DNA of 64,000 nucleotides from Bog-756 sp963769905 (GTDB taxonomy: Bacteria; Actinomycetota; Acidimicrobiia; Acidimicrobiales; RAAP-2), in assembly GCA_963769905.1 (NCBI GenBank), contig CAVYNG010000001.1:992001-1056000 (forward strand), written 5' to 3'. Shown piece by piece: positions 57,775 through 64,000 of this stretch (the stretch's first letter is position 1; every line of letters starts with the position of its first letter). The position numbers and the translations under genes are program-made. The notes below the pieces were generated by a model, which made no database searches, was not told the DNA's origin, and saw only the letters and a list, made by a program, of their open reading frames with translations.

Positions 57775-59817
57775 TCAAGGTCGGTACGGCTCTACCTCGA
57801 CGTTGTAGAGGCTGGCCTCACCGCTGCCATTTGCCCACACCCGCATTTCGATCCGGTCCGCCCGATTCGGCGCGGTGCCAGGTTGGAAGGTGAATGGACC
57901 CCAGCCCGAGAAGAGCGTCTGTTGACCGCTTTCGGTGATCTGGACGACGGACTGGATCGCCACATGCCCGTCGGTGGCGGGAACAGTGCGACGGTTCAGC
58001 AGCACGTTCGTTGTCGCGTCCCACGTCTCTACCTGGGTGGTGACGTTGCTGGCCATGGTGATCGTCGTCTGATATGCCCCCGGAGACAGGTTCCAGTCGG
58101 CGCCATAAACGACGTATCCGGGCTGGGCCGTCCTGAGCGTCATGGACCAATCGGACGCCGGACCTTGGAGGAAGGGCGTGCCGGTCGCAGTCTCCATGGC
58201 CCAGGCTGGCTCGGTCGGGGACATTCCGAATTTGACCACGTGAATGTCTGGAGGCCGTGCCAACCGAAAGAGCCAGACCCCGTCACGGGCGACGAGCAAC
58301 GTGGCGTGGAGTGGGCCGGCGAGTTGCTCGATCATTCCGAGCTGGGTCTGCACGCTCGAGGTCTCGATTCCCTGGTACGGCACGATGACGAAGTAGTCGT
58401 CGTTCGTGTGGAGCGGGATTGTCAACGGGCCGTCGCGGGCCACCTTGTAACACCATTGCCGGCCGCACAGCCTCCCCATCACGCCCTGGGAGGCCACCAC
58501 CTCAGCTGACGGCGGGATCAGCCGCGCCACGTCGTCGAGCGTGGACGAGGTGGCCGTCGAAGTCCGCAGCCATTCGGCGGGGACCTGGGGTATCCAGACC
58601 GCCCCCCAAGCGATGGCATTGATCCCCAGTAGGGCGGCCACCACGAAGGGAAAGCGGGTCGAGCGCAGCCACCCGGTGGCCGACTTCGGGAGGTGGTCGG
58701 CCAGCCACCCCCCAGCCAGCTGCCCGGTGAGCCAGGCCAGCGCGAGCACCGTTAGTGGGGCGACGAACAACATGACGCCGAAGTTCTCGTAAGCGACGGA
58801 CCTCAGGGAAGGACCTTCGCCGATTCCACCTTGGAACAGGACGAGGAGGGGGAGAATGGACAACGGCGTGAAGAGCCCGAGCCCGCCGCTGCTCATCGAG
58901 TAGGCCCACAGGTCCACCCGCGCCGCCCAGAGATGCTGCACCACGGCCGATGGGTGATGTAGGAGGCCCTTGACCAATCCGCCAACACCGAGCGAAGTGC
59001 TGCCGCTGGTGGCAGGACCCGAAGTGAGGTAGCCGTAGTGGCCCGCGAGGTTGGACCCTTTTCCCCCGCCGAGGGCGCTCGCCAGCAGGAACCACCCTGC
59101 ACCGAGTACGAGGAGTGCCGCGCCGCGTCGACGGTAGGCGCGGCCCATCAGAACGCCGCCGAGACCGACTGCCGCCAGGTAGGTCCCGGCGATGTCCCCG
59201 CACGCCAGGCACAGGATCACCCAAAGAGCGAGAAGCCGAATCGAGCCACGGATCATCTCGCGGCACGCGAGCATGGCGAAGCAGGCGGCGCCGACCGACT
59301 GGAAGTGGGAATCGAACGAAACGCTGTCGTAGATCCACGGATTCGCCACCAGCAGCAGCGTGACCAGTGCCACGCCGACCCACCCCGGTAGACGGGCTGG
59401 CCAACCCGGTCTCCGCACCGCGTCGACCACCAGGTACAGCGCGCCGGCCTCGCCGGCGACGACCATCGCGTCCTGGATCCAAAGCGCCCAGAGGCCGCCT
59501 GGCCAGAGTCGAGAGAGGGGTGCCATTGGCCAGTTGATCAGCTCGAAATGGTCCTGCCAGAAGTACCGGTTGACCACCGACACGTACGGGTTCAGGTGGC
59601 CGTGGGCAATACCCCACCAGCCCTGATACTTGATTGCGAAGTCCCAGGTGTTCCCCCACCGGGTGTAGAGGAGGGAGCTCCACAGCACCATCGCCAGGAA
59701 CTGGAGCCCGAATACCACCCAGGCCAAACGGATGGCAAGGCTGAATCGGGGACCGCTCTTGTCGATGCGGACCGCGGCCTCGGGCCTGGGCCGAGCGACG
59801 ACGGCGGTGGCGCTCAC
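57775..59817 (-). CDS. DUF2079-like multi-pass membrane protein (GT-C-like) with extracellular tail
   Basis: 680 residues from GTG 59817, overlapping the upstream stop (GTGA). About 10-11 membrane helices come first; the first external loop has NTWDFAIKYQGWWGIAHGHL, the DUF2079 signature with an Asp in the position used by GT-C glycosyltransferases. A soluble part follows (about residues 420-680) with LDDVARLIPPSAEVVASQGV and a beta-rich end (PGAYQTTITMASNVTTQVET). Likely transfers a lipid-linked sugar on the outer face (inference). Last gene of the surface operon. A much longer same-strand reading upstream is a shadow. Confidence 0.85.
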   Translation of the reverse strand: MSATAVVARPRPEAAVRIDKSGPRFSLAIRLAWVVFGLQFLAMVLWSSLLYTRWGNTWDFAIKYQGWWGIAHGHLNPYVSVVNRYFWQDHFELINWPMAPLSRLWPGGLWALWIQDAMVVAGEAGALYLVVDAVRRPGWPARLPGWVGVALVTLLLVANPWIYDSVSFDSHFQSVGAACFAMLACREMIRGSIRLLALWVILCLACGDIAGTYLAAVGLGGVLMGRAYRRRGAALLVLGAGWFLLASALGGGKGSNLAGHYGYLTSGPATSGSTSLGVGGLVKGLLHHPSAVVQHLWAARVDLWAYSMSSGGLGLFTPLSILPLLVLFQGGIGEGPSLRSVAYENFGVMLFVAPLTVLALAWLTGQLAGGWLADHLPKSATGWLRSTRFPFVVAALLGINAIAWGAVWIPQVPAEWLRTSTATSSTLDDVARLIPPSAEVVASQGVMGRLCGRQWCYKVARDGPLTIPLHTNDDYFVIVPYQGIETSSVQTQLGMIEQLAGPLHATLLVARDGVWLFRLARPPDIHVVKFGMSPTEPAWAMETATGTPFLQGPASDWSMTLRTAQPGYVVYGADWNLSPGAYQTTITMASNVTTQVETWDATTNVLLNRRTVPATDGHVAIQSVVQITESGQQTLFSGWGPFTFQPGTAPNRADRIEMRVWANGSGEASLYNVEVEPYRP

Positions 59818-61955
59818 CCCGAAGATCCGAACCGGATCGGGAGGATCTCCGAGTACCCGTAGGGATAGAACTGATCGGCGTTGACCAAGTTCGCTTCGAA
59901 GTAGACGGGATCGTTCGAGCTCTGAGTCCCGCGAACGTAGAACGTGGCGACGCCCTGTTGGTTCGTGTAGGCGACCACCGGCGTCTGACCGATCTGGCCC
60001 TGGTTGATGATCGCCTGTCCGAAGATCAGTCCCTGTTGGCCGTAAATCACTTGGCCAAGGTAGATGGGCTGACCCGCGAGCAGCACGGGTCGGTTGAGCT
60101 GGTCGAGTATCTCCGCGCGAAGGACGACGGTCTGTCCGATCGGGACCACGGTGTCGATGGAACTTGGGACGATGCTCACGTGGTTCGTGGTCGGGAGGTA
60201 CGAGCGACTGCGACTCACCGCAGCCGGCGACGGGCTGAAGGCGACCACTTGGAAGCCACCGGTGATCGGAGGCTGGGCGAAGAAGTTCGGAGCGAGCAGT
60301 GTGTAGTGGGCGTGGCCCCCGGCCGGCACGCTGGCCGGTCCACCAGTGGACTGCCAGAACGCAGTGAGCTGGCCGCCGCTCTCGACGGTGAACGAAGGCT
60401 TCTGGGCGCTTGCCGAATGGTTGGTCACGTCGACTCCAATTTGGACGACGGTGGCCAGTTGACCGGTGGTCCGCACCGAGGTGATGGCGACGGCGAGCGG
60501 AGGGCTCGAGGTGTAGATCGCGCCCACGGCAAGTGCCGAGGCGACCAACCCGCCACCGACGACCCACCGAGCGTTTCGCCGCCGCCGAAGGCTCCGACCG
60601 GCGCCGCTCGGGAGGGTGGTGGTGAGGTCGATCGAGGTGGCGGCGACGAGCGCAGCAGGTAACAGCGTGACGAGATAGCTCCCGAAGGAACGGGCCGAGA
60701 AGAAGAGCACGACGGCCGGACAGACGACCACCCATGCCTTCAGTGCCGGGTAGGTGAAGACGAAGGCGAGCCACAGGGCCAGGAACACGACGACGAGGGC
60801 GATCGTGTAGGAGGCGAGCAATCCGCCGCCGAGCCCCAGGTAGAGAGTGAGCCCGATCAGGCCCTGTCCGGCCGGAACGGTGTGGCTGGCGATGGGAGTG
60901 AGCACACCCGACAGCCACGGGTGCGGTGCCATAACGATGAACGGCAGGTTGGGAACCAGAAAGGCGCCGAGCGCGATCGCCAGGTAGCGGCTCGCCGTTC
61001 GAATTGCTTCGGAACGCCCTCCCAATCGGTGTGCTTCGAGCGCGACGCCTGCGACGAGAAACGGAAGCACCAACCACGGGGTCTGCTTGACGGCCATCGC
61101 CAGTCCGAGGAGCACCGGGCCGCGGTACGCGGCCATACCTCGCATCCGGGGGAACCGGTCCCACCGGTACACCGCACCGATCAGCAGCGGCACGAACAGG
61201 GCGTCGGTCACGCCCCCGACCGCATAGCTGATGTACACCGAGAAGCTGCCGATGACGATGGCCAGCGGGCGCAGCGAGCGGGGGAGGAGCGCGAAGGCGA
61301 GGATGATCCCGAGCGCCCAGGCCATGACGTTGATCCCTACTGCCAGCTGAGTGGACCAGCCGGCGAGCAGGAACGGCACGTAGAGAAGGAACGAGAGCGC
61401 CGGATAGGAGAGGGATGTCACCGGCTGTCCGTTCAGGAGGAACGTGTAGCCGTCCGGTGAGACATGGAACAACGAGAAGGCCGGGGCCATCGAGTGCGTG
61501 TAGGGGTTGAGGCCGTGTTGGAGGAGTTGCGCGGCGTATTGGTCGAACGCGATCTCGTCGGTGCCGTAAGAGGGGGATGCGGTGACCTGCAGGTAGCTCC
61601 AGAGAAGGAATGCACCGATGGCGAGAGCGAGCGTTGCGATGGCGAGGGACCTGGCCGTCGTCGGGCTCACCCGTCGTGGCTGCCAGACGGCGACGATCGT
61701 GCCCAACCCCCAGAGACCGAGGACCACCACCGCGATGCTGAGCCAAGGATGGATGTCGACGTAGCCGAACAGCTGGAATCCCCAGAACAAGACGGTCATG
61801 CCGGCCACCGTCCACCCCGCGCGTGCGGCGGAGTGCCGGACCGACGAGGGGTCCCGATCCACCGAAGCACCAGCCTCGTCCTCGACCTGATCGGGCCGGT
61901 CGAGCAACGTGACGGACTCCACGAATCCATCATGATCGATGACCCTGCGTCTCAC
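59814..61955 (-). CDS. GT-C-fold-like multi-pass membrane protein with Ig-like extracellular domain
   Basis: About 713 residues; the start is uncertain (GTG 61955 or GTG 61922, because earlier in-frame codons read into the lipoprotein gene). About 11-12 membrane helices; the first external loop reads YGTDEIAFDQYAAQLLQHGL, where T-D-E is the GT-C type acidic motif. HPWLSGVLTPIAS, KQTPWLVLPFLVAG and FTYPALKAWVVVCPAVVLFF are further family-like pieces. Residues about 500-713 are exported and beta-rich, with YTNQQGVATFYVRGTQSSND. Same operon as the DUF2079-like gene. Confidence 0.8.
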   Translation of the reverse strand: MRRRVIDHDGFVESVTLLDRPDQVEDEAGASVDRDPSSVRHSAARAGWTVAGMTVLFWGFQLFGYVDIHPWLSIAVVVLGLWGLGTIVAVWQPRRVSPTTARSLAIATLALAIGAFLLWSYLQVTASPSYGTDEIAFDQYAAQLLQHGLNPYTHSMAPAFSLFHVSPDGYTFLLNGQPVTSLSYPALSFLLYVPFLLAGWSTQLAVGINVMAWALGIILAFALLPRSLRPLAIVIGSFSVYISYAVGGVTDALFVPLLIGAVYRWDRFPRMRGMAAYRGPVLLGLAMAVKQTPWLVLPFLVAGVALEAHRLGGRSEAIRTASRYLAIALGAFLVPNLPFIVMAPHPWLSGVLTPIASHTVPAGQGLIGLTLYLGLGGGLLASYTIALVVVFLALWLAFVFTYPALKAWVVVCPAVVLFFSARSFGSYLVTLLPAALVAATSIDLTTTLPSGAGRSLRRRRNARWVVGGGLVASALAVGAIYTSSPPLAVAITSVRTTGQLATVVQIGVDVTNHSASAQKPSFTVESGGQLTAFWQSTGGPASVPAGGHAHYTLLAPNFFAQPPITGGFQVVAFSPSPAAVSRSRSYLPTTNHVSIVPSSIDTVVPIGQTVVLRAEILDQLNRPVLLAGQPIYLGQVIYGQQGLIFGQAIINQGQIGQTPVVAYTNQQGVATFYVRGTQSSNDPVYFEANLVNADQFYPYGYSEILPIRFGSSG

Positions 61956-62034
61956 GGGGACCGACGTCCTCGCTGGAGACCGGGTCCGAGCTCGACCATC
62001 TGGCGCCCTCAGCCGGACCGAACGGCGGGGTTGC

Positions 62035-62949
62035 TCAGGCGTGGATGGGGAAAACTTGGACGTTCCCGTACGTCGGCGTACCCACGATGTCGTACAGGCT
62101 CGTCCCGTCGACTGAAACCTGCACACCGACGGCGTTGGCGGGTGCCGGGACTGCCTCCGTCTGGCGTTCGGTGGCGACGTCGATCACTCCGACGTTCACG
62201 ATCGAGTCGTGACTGTTGAGGACGTAGATCGTCGATCCGTTCGGCGAGATCGCGAGCGCGACGGGCATCGATCCGACGGGATAGCTGGCGGCGACCGTCT
62301 GACTGCCAATGGTGATCTCATCCAGTTTTCCACCCGACCCGAGTGCGAAGAGGTTGGCACCGGAGGGATCGACGGCGATGGCATCGGTGTCGAGCGGCAC
62401 GGGTACCGACACGGACGCCTTGTCCGATTGCGAGTTGACCAGCGTGACGCTGGCCGACGTGGAGTTGCCGTTCAGCACGTAGAATGTAGAGCCGTCGGCT
62501 CCCGCGAACACGTCCTTGACCGGTGCGCCGATCGGCACCGTGCCGAGCAACGCGCCCGAAGACCCATTCCGGAGCTCGAGGGCTCCGGTCGTCGCAGTCG
62601 CCACCCCGACTCCGACGACCCCGGAGGGGGACTGGGAGGTGGAGTCGGCGTTCGACGACTCGGGAACGATCTGGCTGATCTTGCCGGAGGAAAGGTTCAA
62701 TTGCTGGAGGGTCGCCGATCCGTGGCCTCGGGCGAGCAGCCACATGAGTCCGTTCGGCTGTGGCTGGCCGCCGGCAACGAGCCCCTCAGGCCCGGCATAG
62801 GTCTTGGACGGCTTGAGAACCTGACTGGCGGTAGTCGAAGAACTCCCTGTGCTCGAGGGCGCCCCGCCACAGCCGACGAGCAGTGCGCCGGGGACGAGAA
62901 CCCCGAGAGCCGCCAGGATCCCTTGCAGAGATCGATACCCCGCCTGCAA
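62035..62949 (-). CDS. Beta-propeller (YVTN-like) lipoprotein
   Basis: 304 residues; TTG 62949 is the first start, 4 bp after the upstream stop. The signal peptide ends in the lipobox LLVGC with Cys27, then a Ser/Thr linker (SSTGSSSTTAS). The mature part has six to seven blade-like repeats (DVFAGADGSTFYVLNG, IAVDPSGANLFALGSGG, LAISPNGSTIYVLNSHD, VSVDGTSLYDIVG). YVTN-type propellers bind surface partners or glycans. Second gene of the operon. Confidence 0.85.
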   Translation of the reverse strand: MQAGYRSLQGILAALGVLVPGALLVGCGGAPSSTGSSSTTASQVLKPSKTYAGPEGLVAGGQPQPNGLMWLLARGHGSATLQQLNLSSGKISQIVPESSNADSTSQSPSGVVGVGVATATTGALELRNGSSGALLGTVPIGAPVKDVFAGADGSTFYVLNGNSTSASVTLVNSQSDKASVSVPVPLDTDAIAVDPSGANLFALGSGGKLDEITIGSQTVAASYPVGSMPVALAISPNGSTIYVLNSHDSIVNVGVIDVATERQTEAVPAPANAVGVQVSVDGTSLYDIVGTPTYGNVQVFPIHA

Positions 62950-62953
62950 CTAA

Positions 62954-63697
62954 TCAGGCGCGACGACGTCGCAGGCGGAGACCCACCAGCATCAAACTGC
63001 CCATCGCGACCAGCGCGACGGCGAGCGCCCCCTCGAGGAGGAACGGTTCACCGGTCTCGCCCGAAGTCGCTCCTGCGATGGCCGAGCCGGAGGATCCGCC
63101 GGAAGAGGCCGTGCCGGCAGCAGCTGTCGTCGTCGCCGTTGATGCCACGACCTCGACGGTCGGGTCGCTCGTAAAGGTGAACGTGGCGGTGCCGTTCGTC
63201 ACCGACGTACCGCTCGCCGCTTGGAGTCCCGCGCCGGTAACGAAGTAGACGGTGGAGCCTGCGGTGATCGAGGGTGAGTTCACGGTCACCGTGATCGCCT
63301 GAAACGTGCCGGAGACCTTGGTCCCGTTCTCGAACACACCGATTCCGAACGTGACCACGGTTTTCCCCCCACCCGGCGGTGTGACGGACGAAGAGGTCGC
63401 ATCGGTCATCACCACTTGCACCGGGCCGGTGAAGGTCCCGGCCTTGACGGTGGCGGTGATCGTGGCGTTCCCGATCGTTGCGTTGGCCGTTCCACCACTT
63501 GGTTGGATCGTGGTGCTGGACACCACGGTGCCGGCGAGGCCGCTTGCGGTGCCGCCTGTGGTCGGATTGCCCGAAGGCGTGTAGCCGCTTCCGGCGGCAA
63601 ATGCCACCGACGGTGCGGCCAGGCTTCCAGCCACCGCGATGCCCAGGGAAGCAGCGAGGAGGTACAGCGGGGCGAATGCTCGTTTCACGAGAGCCAT
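62954..63697 (-). CDS. Secreted protein with C-terminal membrane anchor, candidate sortase substrate
   Basis: 247 residues from ATG 63697. The signal peptide is ALVKRAFAPLYLLAASLGIA with cleavage near PSVAFA-AG. The mature part is Gly/Ser/Thr-rich and beta-rich (NATIGNATITATVKAGTFTG, VVTFGIGVFENGTKVSG) followed by a Ser/Ala linker. The C-terminus has TSGETGEP, a hydrophobic helix (LEGALAVALVAMGSLMLVGL) and RLRRRRA, the layout of a cell-wall sorting signal, but the pentapeptide is SGETG and not LPxTG or LAxTG. First gene of the surface operon. Confidence 0.75.
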   Translation of the reverse strand: MALVKRAFAPLYLLAASLGIAVAGSLAAPSVAFAAGSGYTPSGNPTTGGTASGLAGTVVSSTTIQPSGGTANATIGNATITATVKAGTFTGPVQVVMTDATSSSVTPPGGGKTVVTFGIGVFENGTKVSGTFQAITVTVNSPSITAGSTVYFVTGAGLQAASGTSVTNGTATFTFTSDPTVEVVASTATTTAAAGTASSGGSSGSAIAGATSGETGEPFLLEGALAVALVAMGSLMLVGLRLRRRRA

Positions 63698-64000
63698 CTC
63701 ACTTTCACCGAGATCTGGGACTTCCCTCTGGACCGGGTATCGACCGGCCCCGCGCGGAACTGTAGCGGCGACCATTGTGGGCACATCTCGAGGGCGGCTT
63801 CAAGGAATGTACTGGCCGATTGGCGATCGACCTCGGCCGAACGAGGGCAAGAGGCCGAACGGCTCGGCGTCCACCGCGGTTTCGGTCCCGTCCCGGGCGA
63901 TCGGACCGGATCAGGTCCGAGTGGTGCTGTTCGGAACGGGAGCTTCGAGTCGGGCTGCCCGGATATCGCATCGGGGATCTCTGCGTCCCGAACGCAGATT
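63698..64000. other. Upstream region of the surface operon, no gene seen
   Basis: About 300 bp to the window edge. It must hold the promoter of the minus-strand operon, but no -35/-10 pair is convincing. An 88-codon minus-strand frame (63705-63971) overlaps the operon's leader and has no supporting feature. Confidence 0.4.

Noticed and set aside
57775..61815. A single open frame of 1346 codons on the minus strand
   Set aside because: Only the part from 59817 down encodes a membrane protein; the upstream two-thirds of a kilocodon is the out-of-frame shadow of the GT-C-like gene, Arg/Pro-rich without any domain.
1..64000. CRISPR array, rRNA operon, prophage
   Set aside because: No regularly spaced repeats, no rRNA-like sequence and no phage structural genes are visible.

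Overview
This window looks like chromosomal DNA from a high-GC Gram-positive actinobacterium. The signs are frequent GTG starts, an LLM-class (F420-type) oxidoreductase, a class E sortase, TetR-controlled P450/Rieske catabolic genes, 4-bp stop/start overlaps and a ppa/ppk1 pair. An uncultured Acidimicrobiia-like lineage would fit, but that is an impression and not a measurement. No rRNA, CRISPR array or intact prophage is visible.

The left part (about 1-24.6 kb) is accessory in character. It holds small stand-alone genes: two VOC proteins, a GNAT acetyltransferase, YdeI-like and DUF1059-like proteins, a SigJ/ECF41-type sigma factor, a histidine kinase/response regulator pair, an MFS pump with a divergent LysR regulator, an SLC13/ArsB-like permease and a class III nucleotide cyclase. 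Mixed in is a graveyard of broken genes: a frameshifted cation-efflux gene, a 5'-truncated CLC channel, a frameshifted IS110 transposase, a second IS110 tail, and two tandem tyrosine recombinases, one carrying many in-frame amber codons. A dispersed palindromic repeat of about 22 bp (core GGTCGATAACCGACC) occurs six times here and was not seen to the right. The region ends at a tRNA-Ala(UGC) gene whose 3' end faces left and is duplicated as a 13-bp tandem repeat, so the tRNA may be one edge of a genomic island.

Right of the tRNA come housekeeping phosphate genes (ppa and divergent ppk1), then a large catabolic cluster (about 28.8-53.1 kb). It contains two paralogous cytochrome P450s, a Rieske oxygenase, a Baeyer-Villiger-type flavin monooxygenase, a cyclase-family hydrolase, two amidohydrolases, a phosphotriesterase-like lactonase candidate, four SDR dehydrogenases, an acyl-CoA dehydrogenase, an enoyl-CoA hydratase, two acyl-CoA ligase-type enzymes (one frameshifted at its 3' end), a fused alpha/beta E1 dehydrogenase, an LLM oxidoreductase, a dihydrodipicolinate-reductase-like enzyme and two TetR regulators. 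The set reads as hydroxylation, ketone formation, lactonisation, ring opening, CoA activation and beta-oxidation of an alicyclic or terpenoid-like substrate; the substrate is unknown. Four divergent promoters in the cluster share the half-site GGTCGGTACAA or a close variant, which suggests one local TetR regulon. A separate 24-bp palindrome precedes the P450-SDR-TetR operon.

The last part (53.2-64 kb) has a SRPBCC protein, a NUDIX hydrolase, a DUF4234-like membrane protein, a free-standing ClpX-type zinc finger, an alpha/beta hydrolase, and a cell-surface block. In that block a class E sortase with an extra C-terminal domain converges on a four-gene operon encoding a secreted protein with a C-terminal membrane anchor, a beta-propeller lipoprotein and two large GT-C/DUF2079-like multi-pass proteins with extracellular tails.
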